From an uncultured SAR116 cluster alpha proteobacterium (lineage in GTDB: Bacteria; Pseudomonadota; Alphaproteobacteria; Puniceispirillales; Marisalimonadaceae), in assembly GCA_902616615.1 (NCBI GenBank), contig CACMTN010000001.1, positions 1 to 64,000 on the forward strand: a DNA stretch of 64,000 bases. The letters are read 5' to 3'. How positions within the stretch are numbered: position 1 is the first letter of the stretch; each line of letters begins with the position of its first letter. The notes beneath the pieces were generated by a model. The model saw nothing but the letters and a program-made list of their open reading frames with translations. It ran no database searches and was not told the origin of the DNA. This document shows positions 30,239-38,692 of the stretch, in pieces. The translations under genes and the position numbers were made by a program.

Positions 30239-30317
30239 AACTACTACCTTGTATTTATAACAAAAATTAATATTATACTGTGATTTGCTAAATGAGATTT
30301 ATAGAAAGTAAATTATT

Positions 30318-30482
30318 ATGAGTAATAAAACTACAAAATTAAACGAAGAAAAAGAACAAAATAATACAAAAGATAAATTAAATGAAAATGTAAATATTCC
30401 AAAAGAGCAGGGTGGCCCAAAGGGCCCAGAACCTACAAGATACGGAGATTGGGAAAAAGCCGGCAGGTGCTCGGATTTTTAA
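30318..30482 (+). CDS. Succinate dehydrogenase assembly factor 4 homologue (DUF1674), 54 aa
   Basis: ATG at 30318 opens 54 codons to TAA at 30480-30482. The C-terminal half GGPKGPEPTRYGDWEKAGRCSDF is the diagnostic motif of DUF1674/SDHAF4; only its core GPEPTRYGDWE is needed to recognise it. The N-terminal half is a polar, Lys/Asn/Glu-rich tail, likely disordered. Mitochondrial SDHAF4 binds the flavinylated succinate dehydrogenase subunit A before complex assembly; the same role is inferred. Divergent from rsmB and followed by DUF1491 after 17 bases. No sdh gene is near. Confidence 0.9.
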   Translation: MSNKTTKLNEEKEQNNTKDKLNENVNIPKEQGGPKGPEPTRYGDWEKAGRCSDF

Positions 30483-30499
30483 TATTCAAATAAAAGAAT

Positions 30500-30847
30500 A
30501 TGAATGAATTAAAAGCAGAAACAATAATAAATGCAGGCATTAGAATTGCAGAGAAAAATTTAACAAGTGCTTATATCGTTAAAAGAGGAGATGAGCAGGC
30601 TGGTGCTATATTTGTTAAAATTGACACTTTAGACGGGTTTGCCAAACTTTTTTCACGAAATATCAAATATGATTTAAATAATGATAAAGAAATTATTGAG
30701 TTTATAGATTTATATCCTCAAAAAAAAATAACTTCTCAAGATATTGATAAGAGAATTTCTAAAGAAATAGAAATAGATAGAGATTGTTGGGTCGTAGAAA
30801 TTGAGGATAAAAATGGTTTTAATGCATTTGAAAATTTAGATTGTTAA
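30500..30847 (+). CDS. DUF1491 family protein
   Basis: 115 residues of a conserved alphaproteobacterial family with no known function. The start LKAETIINAGIRIAEKN, the central VKRGDEQAGAIFVKIDTLDG and the late RDCWVVEIEDKNG are typical. No signal peptide or membrane segment, so probably cytosolic. It follows the SDHAF4 gene on the same strand and its 3' end overlaps the convergent reductase gene by 12 bases. Confidence 0.8.
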   Translation: MNELKAETIINAGIRIAEKNLTSAYIVKRGDEQAGAIFVKIDTLDGFAKLFSRNIKYDLNNDKEIIEFIDLYPQKKITSQDIDKRISKEIEIDRDCWVVEIEDKNGFNAFENLDC

Positions 30848-31849
30848 TTTTTCTATAAGATCGTTTCTTTTATACAAACCTAAATAATTTGCCTTTAGTT
30901 TTAAAATACTGTTTATGTGCTTTAACATGGGTGTGGCAATATTGAGTTTATTTCCAATTTCTATTATTGCACTCATTATAGGATCTATTTCAAGAGGCCT
31001 TTTCATTTCAATATCTTGTCTAGTTGATGGTTTATGTCCAATTATTGAAGAAGCTCCATCAATTCTTCTGTCAATTGAAACACCAAAATTAACACCAACT
31101 GCCTCTCCAACTTTTTGACACTCTAGCATCATTTGTTTGATTAAGTTTCTTGAGCTTGGATCGTTTCCAATTATATCCAAGCTAGCTCCTGTAATTGCGC
31201 TTATAGGATTAAATGAACAATTACCCCATAATTTAATCCAAATTTCATCTCTAAGATTTTTCTTTTGTGGAGCTTTTAGTCCACCTTTAATAAAAAGATC
31301 AGATAATATTTTTAATCTATCTGTATTTATGCCACTAGGTTCTCCAAGGCTAAATCTATTTCCCTCTATATGTTTAATAACACCTGGCTTTTCTATTTCG
31401 CATGCTGGATAAACAACACAACCTAGTGCTCGTTCTGGATTTATATTTTTCCAGATAATACCATTAGGATCAACAGAATCTATATGAGTGTTTTCTAAAA
31501 TTGTATTTGAGTTTGCTTTGTAAAAATACCACCAAGGTATTCCGTTAACTGCAGATAAAATAGATGTATTTTTATTTAAAAGTGGTTTTAAATTTTCAAC
31601 AATACCAGCTATAGCATGCGCTTTAACACCAATTATTATATAATCTTGAGTTTCTAACTCTTTTGGATTTTCTGTTACTTTCAAATTAAATGTATCTGAA
31701 CTATTTCCAGTGATTAAGGTTAACCCATTTTTTTCTATAGCTTCTTTATGGGGTCCCCTAGCAATCAATGAAACATTGGCTCCAGCTTTACTTAAGCAGC
31801 ATCCAATATATCCTCCAATAGCTCCTGCACCAAATACACAAATATTCAT
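30836..31849 (-). CDS. Ketopantoate reductase (PanE/ApbA) family protein
   Basis: NAD(P)H-dependent 2-oxo acid reductase of 337 residues. The Rossmann loop is FGAGAIGGYIGCCLSKAG, the family lysine lies in IWIKLWGNCSFNPISA, and the Asn/Ser region AITGASLD follows. True ketopantoate reductases are nearer 300 residues, and the neighbour is an acyl-CoA ligase rather than pan genes, so the natural substrate may be another 2-oxo acid. It lies 12 bases after the ligase on the same strand. Confidence 0.8.
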   Translation of the reverse strand: MNICVFGAGAIGGYIGCCLSKAGANVSLIARGPHKEAIEKNGLTLITGNSSDTFNLKVTENPKELETQDYIIIGVKAHAIAGIVENLKPLLNKNTSILSAVNGIPWWYFYKANSNTILENTHIDSVDPNGIIWKNINPERALGCVVYPACEIEKPGVIKHIEGNRFSLGEPSGINTDRLKILSDLFIKGGLKAPQKKNLRDEIWIKLWGNCSFNPISAITGASLDIIGNDPSSRNLIKQMMLECQKVGEAVGVNFGVSIDRRIDGASSIIGHKPSTRQDIEMKRPLEIDPIMSAIIEIGNKLNIATPMLKHINSILKLKANYLGLYKRNDLIEKLTI

Positions 31850-31861
31850 TTCAACATTTCT

Positions 31862-33370
31862 CTATTCTAAACCAAGTTTTTCTGCAAGTCCGATTCTTTG
31901 CAATTTACCTGTGGCTCCTTTAGGTATTTCTTCTAAAAAACGTATATATTTTGGAATTTTAAAATCAGCAAGATGTTTTCGGGCATAATTTTTAATATCT
32001 GTTTCATTACAATCAATTCCACTCTTTAATACAATTGCAACGCCTATCGCCTCTCCAAGTAAATTATCTTTAACTGCAAAAGTTACAACTTGTTCAACAG
32101 CCTTGTGTTCCATTAAGGTATTATCTACTTCTAAAGGTGATACTTTTTCTCCACCTCTATTTATAATTTCCTTTAATCTTCCAGAAATTTTTAAATATCC
32201 CTCATCATCAAAATGACCTTGATCTCCTGTCCTAAACCATCCATTTATAAATGCAGTTTTATTAGCCTCTTCATTATTTTCATAGCCATTTGTCACGTTA
32301 TCTCCGCGGATACATACTTCTCCATCCACACCACTATCAAGTTTGTTACCTTGTGCGTCCATTATACAAACTTCAGGTCCTGCTGGTTTACCAACAAAGC
32401 CAGCTTTTTGTTTTTCTGGAGGCATAGGATTTGATGTCATTTGATGAGTGGCTTCGGTCATTCCGTAAGCTTCAATGACGGATGTCTTAAATATTTTTTT
32501 TAGTTCATCAAAAACAGCTGGAGGTAATGAGGCAGATGAAGATCTGATAAATCTTAGAGAAAGTTCTTCGGCAAGTTTTGGGTTCTTTTTTGCACGCATT
32601 AAAATAGCTTGATGCATTGTTGGAACACCAGAATACCATGTGATTGCTTCTTTATGTGCTGTTTCTAAAAATTTAAGTGCATTAAAACCACTGCTCGCAT
32701 AAACAGAAGCTCCAGCATTAATCGAAGAACTTAATACTGCAATTAATCCATGAATATGAAAAAGAGGCATAATGTTATAACAATGATCCTGTGAGCTTAG
32801 TTGAAGAGAATTTGCAATATTAGTTGCTGATGAAAAAATATTTTTATTTGTTAATGGTACAACTTTTGGTCTTGAAGTTGTTCCAGATGTATGCAAAACC
32901 AAGGCTTCATTTTTTTCAGTAGCAAGTTCGAAATTTGTAGTTTTGTTGTATAAATTGAATATTCCAGCTGGTGCATCATCTATCTTTTTGATTTCACATA
33001 TTTCTATACCTAGGTTTTTTGCAGCTTCAACTGCTGGATTCTGACTATCCTTTTCTACAATAACTATTTTAGGCATAAGATCTTGAAGGTAAAATTCATA
33101 TTCTTTTAATTTATATGAGGGGTTTAAAGGAGCAGCTGACATGTAACTAGAAATTGACAAAAAGGCAGTTGCCATTTCTGGACCATTTGGTAGGACTATC
33201 GCCGCTCTATTGGATGGTGTAATTCCTTGGCTAGCTAATTGACCAGAAATATGAAAGATGTGTTTCTTTAAATCTGAATATTTAATTACATTATTATTTT
33301 CAGATGTGATTGCAATATTTTCATCTTTGTTGTTATTAATTAAATCTCTTATCGTATAACTCATTCGCAC
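31862..33370 (-). CDS. Acyl-CoA ligase (oxalyl-CoA synthetase/Pcs60-like)
   Basis: ATP-dependent acid-CoA ligase of the ANL superfamily, 502 residues. The AMP-binding P-loop is LHTSGTTSRPKVVPLTNKN, the A5 region AYGMTEATHQM, the hinge INRGGEKVSPLEVD and the catalytic lysine lies in PKGATGKLQRI. The segment PLNPSYKLKEYEFYLQDLMPK resembles the Pcs60/AAE3 subgroup that activates oxalate, but substrate cannot be fixed from sequence. Transcribed with the PanE-like gene 12 bases downstream. Confidence 0.82.
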   Translation of the reverse strand: MRMSYTIRDLINNNKDENIAITSENNNVIKYSDLKKHIFHISGQLASQGITPSNRAAIVLPNGPEMATAFLSISSYMSAAPLNPSYKLKEYEFYLQDLMPKIVIVEKDSQNPAVEAAKNLGIEICEIKKIDDAPAGIFNLYNKTTNFELATEKNEALVLHTSGTTSRPKVVPLTNKNIFSSATNIANSLQLSSQDHCYNIMPLFHIHGLIAVLSSSINAGASVYASSGFNALKFLETAHKEAITWYSGVPTMHQAILMRAKKNPKLAEELSLRFIRSSSASLPPAVFDELKKIFKTSVIEAYGMTEATHQMTSNPMPPEKQKAGFVGKPAGPEVCIMDAQGNKLDSGVDGEVCIRGDNVTNGYENNEEANKTAFINGWFRTGDQGHFDDEGYLKISGRLKEIINRGGEKVSPLEVDNTLMEHKAVEQVVTFAVKDNLLGEAIGVAIVLKSGIDCNETDIKNYARKHLADFKIPKYIRFLEEIPKGATGKLQRIGLAEKLGLE

Positions 33371-33464
33371 AACACCATTTTTTAGTTTATTTTTACAATT
33401 TTAATTATCAAAGGCAATCTAAATTCAAAAATGACAAATGAGCTCAATATAAACATATTTATTA

Positions 33465-34967
33465 TTATTTTTGATTTAAAAATTTTTTGGCTGCTGGTGT
33501 CAAATCTTTATCATTTTTATCATTGGAGATCTTGTTAGCAATAGTTTTTCCAAGTTCCACTCCCCATTGATCAAAGCTATTAATGTTCCAAAGGAATCCA
33601 GATGCAATTGTAATATTTTCATAAAGAGCTATTAACATCCCAATAGAAAATGGTGTGTTTTCTTCCCAACTTATTATTGTTGAAGGCCTACCTCCTAAAA
33701 AATTTTTATTTTGATTAATTAAATCAACTGAACCTCTTGCTAAAGCTTCAGCTTGTGCAATTGCATTTATTAATAAATATTCGTGATTTTTCTTAGAGCC
33801 TTTGAAGCAAATTGTACTTAGAGGTTTACGAGGTACTAAAATATCTGTTGGGCTTACTTCTAACCCTTGATGCAAAAATTGAAAGAAACTATGTTGTGCA
33901 TTAGTGCCTACTTCTCCCCAGATTATTGGGCTTGCTGGCATTTTTAGAGTAGCGCCGTTAATATCAACACCTTTCCCATTGCTTTCCATTTCTAATTGTT
34001 GCGCCCATGCAGGCAATTTAGAAAGATTGTCAGTATAAGGAACTATGCAATGATTATTTCTATTTAAAAAATTTCGGTTCCATATTCTCAGTAAAGCAAG
34101 GATAATCGGAATATTATTTTCAACTTCTTCATTTATGAAATGTTGATCCATTGTCCTTGCCCCAAGGAGAAAATTTTTATAATTATCTTCCCCTAAACCA
34201 ATAAATATTGATATACCTACTGATGACCAAAGAGAGTAACGTCCTCCAACATTTTCTGATATTTCAAAGATGTTTGAATCTTTAAATCCCCAATCTAATG
34301 CTTTGTTTCTCAGGGATGTGACCGCAACCATAGAATCATTTAAAGAAACTTTATGTTTGGATAACCATTCTGCCACAATCTTTGCATTTTCAAGAGTTTC
34401 AATTGTACTGAAGCTTTTAGATGTAACTATAAATAGAGTTTCTTTGGGATTACATTTTATAAATATTTCAGAGATCTTAGTTGGGTCAATATTGGATACA
34501 TATAAGATATTAGGGACTTTATAAAAACTTTTCAAAGCCTTGTTAACCATTAAAGGTCCTAAGTCAGATCCACCAATGCCAATGTTCACAATATGTTTAA
34601 AATTATTTTTGCTTGAAATATTTTGAACAAAATTTCGAAGTTTCTTCCATTCTTGTGTTTTGAAACGTTCTTCTTTTCTTAGACTAAAATGATCAACAGA
34701 ACGATTTTCAGATAAGTTTACTTTTGCACCTGAAATAAGCTCTTTTATTTTTGTTTTTATTTTAGTTTCTTTAGCAAGATCTATCAAATCTTCCTTAATC
34801 TCTTTGTCAAGGGATTGCCTTGTAATATCAATTTTTAAATCTTGAAGTTCATATTGGAATTCAGAAGGTCTTTTTTCATCAAAAATAAGATGATTTAAGT
34901 TTCGAAAATCTTTGTGTTTTAACTTTTCTAGTATAATTTTTGTGATTGGGTTATCAGCTAATTGCAT
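33465..34967 (-). CDS. pgi: Glucose-6-phosphate isomerase
   Basis: Interconverts glucose-6-phosphate and fructose-6-phosphate. 500 residues, a little short of the common 550. Diagnostic motifs are IGIGGSDLGPLMV, ENVGGRYSLWSSVG, the catalytic Glu/His stretches MESNGKG and GTNAQHSFFQFLHQG, and the C-terminal FDQWGVELGK. Nothing is missing from the active site. Single gene on the minus strand, divergent from the copper chaperone gene. Confidence 0.96.
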   Translation of the reverse strand: MQLADNPITKIILEKLKHKDFRNLNHLIFDEKRPSEFQYELQDLKIDITRQSLDKEIKEDLIDLAKETKIKTKIKELISGAKVNLSENRSVDHFSLRKEERFKTQEWKKLRNFVQNISSKNNFKHIVNIGIGGSDLGPLMVNKALKSFYKVPNILYVSNIDPTKISEIFIKCNPKETLFIVTSKSFSTIETLENAKIVAEWLSKHKVSLNDSMVAVTSLRNKALDWGFKDSNIFEISENVGGRYSLWSSVGISIFIGLGEDNYKNFLLGARTMDQHFINEEVENNIPIILALLRIWNRNFLNRNNHCIVPYTDNLSKLPAWAQQLEMESNGKGVDINGATLKMPASPIIWGEVGTNAQHSFFQFLHQGLEVSPTDILVPRKPLSTICFKGSKKNHEYLLINAIAQAEALARGSVDLINQNKNFLGGRPSTIISWEENTPFSIGMLIALYENITIASGFLWNINSFDQWGVELGKTIANKISNDKNDKDLTPAAKKFLNQK

Positions 34968-35052
34968 AAATCTTGATTGTTACCTTTCTATTTATTTGAT
35001 ACTAACTGTAATAAGTTATACAGCATGATTTAATAAATTAGGATAAAAATTT

Positions 35053-35547
35053 GTGGTTTCACCAAAGTATGTATTAAAGTTCTTATATTTATTTACTTTT
35101 ATTTTGTTATCTTCACAAAGTTTTTCTGAAACAATTACTTACAAAGGTTTAGTTTTATCAGATTTTTGGATAAAAAAAGTAATTGCTAATAATAATATAA
35201 CTGCAGGTTATATTAAAATTGAAAATAAAAATGAGAAGAATGAGCGTTTGATTTCTGTGGAATCAGATTTTTCAAAAAGGATAGAACTTCATGATATGTA
35301 TATTAAAAACAACGTAATGATAATGAAACATTTAGAAGAAGGAGTGTTAATTAAATCTAAATCAAAATTAGATTTTAAACCTGGAAGCCTTCATATTATG
35401 TTTATTGATTTAACAAAATCTCTAAAAAAAACAAAATTACAAAAAGTTAAATTTAATTTTAAAAATGCTGGGTCAATAGTTGTTAATATACCGATTATGG
35501 ATAAAAGAAAAAAATCAAACGAGAAGAAAAAGCACCATCATCATTAA
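35053..35547 (+). CDS. PCuAC-type periplasmic copper chaperone with His-rich tail
   Basis: Periplasmic Cu(I) chaperone that helps load the CuA site of cytochrome oxidase. 164 residues: signal peptide (hydrophobic run ending SSQSFS), then the PCuAC domain with the ligand pattern HDMYIKNNVMIMKHLEE...LHIMF (two His, Met residues). GTG start at 35053 is preceded by AGGA (35040-35043). Unusual is the basic tail ending KKKHHHH, which adds four histidines and may bind metal. Its location apart from the cox cluster is common. Confidence 0.85.
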   Translation: MVSPKYVLKFLYLFTFILLSSQSFSETITYKGLVLSDFWIKKVIANNNITAGYIKIENKNEKNERLISVESDFSKRIELHDMYIKNNVMIMKHLEEGVLIKSKSKLDFKPGSLHIMFIDLTKSLKKTKLQKVKFNFKNAGSIVVNIPIMDKRKKSNEKKKHHHH

Positions 35548-35708
35548 CATTTATTATTTCAAAATTTTATTTCTTTAAAAAAATAACTTACAAGAAAAAT
35601 TTTCTGATTTATAGTCTGTATAAAAAAAATATAAAAAAATATTTCCTTTTTTATTTATTTTTAGAGAATTTCATTCTAAATACTTAATTTTTTATAAGGA
35701 ATATATAA

Positions 35709-37010
35709 ATGAGTAATTCTATAAATCCAGAAACCCTTAGTCTTCATGCCGGATGGAGAGCAGATGAGACAACAGGTTCAGTTGCGGTGCCAATTCATCA
35801 AACCACAAGTTATCAGTTTGCTAATACTGAGCAAGCGGCGAATTTATTTTCTTTATCAGAATTAGGTAATATTTACACAAGAATTATGAACCCAACTAAT
35901 GATATATTGGAAAAGAGATTAGCAGCTCTAGAGGGGGGGGGTGCTGCATTAGCATTATCTTCTGGTCAAACAGCATCTGCATTTGCTATTCAAAATCTTG
36001 CGAAGGCTGGAGATAATATTGTTAGTTCAACTGACTTATATGGTGGTACTTGGAATTTATTCGCTAACACCTTAAAGGATATGGGTATCGAAGTTAGATT
36101 TGTAGACCCATCAGATCCACAAGCATTTGAAAATGCAACTGATGATAAAACAAGAGCTTATTATGCTGAAACTTTACCTAACCCAAAATTAAAAGTCTTT
36201 CCTATTTCTGAGGTGAGTGCAATCGGAAAGAAGTATGGAATACCGCTGATTATAGATAACACAGCATCTCCAGTAATTTGTAAACCTTTTGATCATGGTG
36301 CAGCAATTGTTGTTTATTCACTCACTAAATATATTGGCGGTCATGGGAATTCAATTGGAGGTTTGATTATCGATAGTGGTAATTTTGATTGGGAAGGAGC
36401 TGGAAAAAAAAGACAACCAGCTTTAAACACACCTGATCCCTCATATGGCGGAGCTGTATGGGTAGATGCTGTAAAACCATTAGGTCCCATTGCCTACATT
36501 ATAAAAGCTAGGGTTACTTTATTACGTGACCTAGGAGGTGCATTAAGCCCATTAAATGCTTTTTTAATCTTACAAGGACTTGAAACTATTAGTTTAAGAA
36601 TGAAAACACATTGTGAAAATGCCTCCAAAGTTGCTCATTTTTTAGAAAACCACAAATCAGTGGATCATGTAATTTACCCTGAGTTACAAACAGGAATTTC
36701 TAAAGAAAATGCAGTTAAGTATTTAAGTAAGGGATTTGGAGGTCTAGTTGGATTTGAATTGAAAGGTGGTGCAGAAGCAGGTAAAAAGTTTATAGATAAC
36801 TTAAAATTATTTTACCACGTGGCAAACATTGGTGACTCAAGAAGCCTTGCTATACATCCAGCAACTACAACACATAGTCAATTATCATCTGAAGATAAAT
36901 TTAAATCTGGTGTATCGGATTCATATGTAAGATTATCAGTTGGTATTGAACATATAGATGATATTGTAGACGACTTAGCTGAAGCCTTAGAAAAATCTCA
37001 AGAAAACTAA
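35709..37010 (+). CDS. metY: O-acetylhomoserine sulfhydrylase
   Basis: PLP enzyme making homocysteine from O-acetylhomoserine and sulfide. 433 residues, the size of MetY rather than of cystathionine synthase. Motifs: LSLHAGWRADETTGSVAVPIHQ, the PLP lysine in YSLTKYIGGHGN, and NIGDSRSLAIHPATTTH near the end. The 161 bases upstream are AT-only in large part; I looked for a SAM-II or SAM-V riboswitch and saw none. A ribosome site AAGGAA lies just before ATG. A G9 tract interrupts the coding sequence in frame. Confidence 0.95.
   Translation: MSNSINPETLSLHAGWRADETTGSVAVPIHQTTSYQFANTEQAANLFSLSELGNIYTRIMNPTNDILEKRLAALEGGGAALALSSGQTASAFAIQNLAKAGDNIVSSTDLYGGTWNLFANTLKDMGIEVRFVDPSDPQAFENATDDKTRAYYAETLPNPKLKVFPISEVSAIGKKYGIPLIIDNTASPVICKPFDHGAAIVVYSLTKYIGGHGNSIGGLIIDSGNFDWEGAGKKRQPALNTPDPSYGGAVWVDAVKPLGPIAYIIKARVTLLRDLGGALSPLNAFLILQGLETISLRMKTHCENASKVAHFLENHKSVDHVIYPELQTGISKENAVKYLSKGFGGLVGFELKGGAEAGKKFIDNLKLFYHVANIGDSRSLAIHPATTTHSQLSSEDKFKSGVSDSYVRLSVGIEHIDDIVDDLAEALEKSQEN
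35933..35941 (+). repeat. G9 homopolymer inside metY
   Basis: Nine consecutive G encode part of LEGGGAA in the conserved region before LALSSGQ. The reading frame is intact. The run is striking in a roughly 30% GC genome, because other glycine codons here usually end in A or T. Confidence 0.85.
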
Positions 37011-37119
37011 AACACCCTTAATTGATGAAATTCTATTTATTATTTTTTTAATAATCTTGGCTAAATTTTATAAATATTGTAAATAATGATGAATTATTAA
37101 ATATTTGTAGAGCAATAAA

Positions 37120-38124
37120 TTGATATTTGAGGAAAAGTTTTCTGTAGCTCCAATGATGGAAAGGACAGATAGGCATTGTCGATATTTTCATAGACTCTTA
37201 TCTGGTTCAGCAGTTTTATATACTGAAATGATTTCTGCTGATGCCTTAATTTTTGGGCCAAGACACAAATTGTTAGCATTTAATAATGAAGAATTGCCAT
37301 GTGTTCTTCAATTAGGTGGCAATGATCCTAAGAAATTATCTTTAGCAGCTAAGTTTGGTCAAAGTTATGGATACTCAAAAATAAATTTAAATATTGGATG
37401 TCCTTCAAATCGAGTCCAGAATGGATCATTTGGAGCATGCCTTATGAAAACACCTAAAATTGTCTCAGAATGTGTGAGGGCGATGCAAGATGTTAGTCAA
37501 TTACCTATTACAATTAAATGTAGAATTGGTGTTGATGATATGGATGAAGTAAAAGGTTTAGATAACTTTATTGATCAAGTGTCCGCTGAAGGAGTAAAGT
37601 TATTCGTTGTTCATGCTAGAAAAGCTCTGTTGAATGGATTAAGTCCAAAGCAAAACAGAGAAATCCCTCCTTTAAATTATTCTAGGGTTGGAGCTTTAAA
37701 AAAAAGAAGGGCAGATCTAAAAATTATTATTAATGGTGGAATTAAGTCAATACAAGAGGGGCAAAATTTAGTTAAACAATTTTCACTTGATGGGTTTATG
37801 ATTGGAAGAGAAGCATATAAAAATCCGTATATTTTATCCTCAATAGATAAAATAGTCCTAAATCAAAATAAAAAAATTAAGACTAGATACCAAATAGCCA
37901 TGAAAATGGCTAATTATATTGATGGACTTGTGAAAAATGATGAAGGTAATGTTTATTCTGTAATTAGACATATTTTAGGTTTGTATAACTCTTTACCAGG
38001 TGCTAAAGAGTGGAGACGTGAACTAAGTGAAAATGCAAGATTTTCAAAAAATGGTGATTTGTTAAGATTTGCTACAGAAAATATAGAAGAGTTTATTCAC
38101 AGAAAGAGTTTAATTTTAGCGTAG
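37120..38124 (+). CDS. dusA: tRNA-dihydrouridine synthase DusA
   Basis: FMN enzyme that reduces uridine 20/20a in the tRNA D-loop. 334 residues. The N-terminus FSVAPMMERTDRHCRYFHR fits DusA, although most relatives have APMMDWTDRH. The catalytic cysteine is in NIGCPSNRVQNGSFGACLM, and VHARKALLNGLSPKQNREIPPL is typical of DusA over DusB/C. Start is TTG at 37120, two residues before the usual N-terminus. Followed after 9 bases by the septation protein gene. Confidence 0.93.
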   Translation: MIFEEKFSVAPMMERTDRHCRYFHRLLSGSAVLYTEMISADALIFGPRHKLLAFNNEELPCVLQLGGNDPKKLSLAAKFGQSYGYSKINLNIGCPSNRVQNGSFGACLMKTPKIVSECVRAMQDVSQLPITIKCRIGVDDMDEVKGLDNFIDQVSAEGVKLFVVHARKALLNGLSPKQNREIPPLNYSRVGALKKRRADLKIIINGGIKSIQEGQNLVKQFSLDGFMIGREAYKNPYILSSIDKIVLNQNKKIKTRYQIAMKMANYIDGLVKNDEGNVYSVIRHILGLYNSLPGAKEWRRELSENARFSKNGDLLRFATENIEEFIHRKSLILA

Positions 38125-38133
38125 GAGAGTTCG

Positions 38134-38691
38134 TTGCAGGAAGTAGACAAAAAAGAGGGTTATAGATCCATTTTAGAGATGGGTCCGCTATTATTGTTCT
38201 TCGGTGTTAATTATTTTTACGGCATAATGGCTGGTACAGCAGTTTTGGTGATAAGTACATTATTATCTCTGATATTATCTTGGTATTGGTTTAAAAATAT
38301 ACCAATGATGGCTGCTGCTGGATGTGTTGCGGTTGTTTTTTTTGGTGGATTAACAATATTTTTTGATGATGAATTTTTTATTAAAATCAAACCAACAATA
38401 GTATCTATAATAATTGCAGGAGTTTTAGCTTCAGGTAAAATTCTAGGTAAGAACCCATTAGCTGCTATCATGAAATCTGCAGTTTCGTTAAAAGAAGAGG
38501 GCTGGAACAAATTGACATGGTTATGGGTTGGTATGTTTATAGTAATGGCTATTGCTAATGAAATAGCTTGGCGTAATTTAACTACTGATCAATGGGTATC
38601 TTTTAAAGCTTTTGGGATTCCAATTTTATCCCTAGGGTTTGGGTTATTATCTTTGCCAATAATGCAAAAATACCAAATCAAAAAAGATTAA
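38134..38691 (+). CDS. ispZ: Inner membrane protein IspZ/YciB (septation protein A family)
   Basis: Polytopic inner-membrane protein of 185 residues linked to cell division and envelope synthesis in other bacteria. Typical segments are LEMGPLLLFFGVNYFYGIMAGTA, WNKLTWLWVGMFIVMAIANEIAWR and TDQWVSFKAFGIP. About six helices. TTG start at 38134, preceded by AGGAGA. Probably one transcript with dusA; convergent with ccmI. Confidence 0.9.
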   Translation: MQEVDKKEGYRSILEMGPLLLFFGVNYFYGIMAGTAVLVISTLLSLILSWYWFKNIPMMAAAGCVAVVFFGGLTIFFDDEFFIKIKPTIVSIIIAGVLASGKILGKNPLAAIMKSAVSLKEEGWNKLTWLWVGMFIVMAIANEIAWRNLTTDQWVSFKAFGIPILSLGFGLLSLPIMQKYQIKKD

Positions 38692-38692
38692 A

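Noticed and set aside
35512-35547. C-terminal His run as a cloning-tag artefact
   Set aside because: Only four histidines, encoded in native-looking AT-rich context and followed directly by chromosomal sequence and metY.
35548-35708. SAM riboswitch upstream of metY
   Set aside because: Expected from marine alphaproteobacterial metY genes, but I see neither the conserved core nor a pseudoknot-capable arrangement; the stretch is AT runs only.
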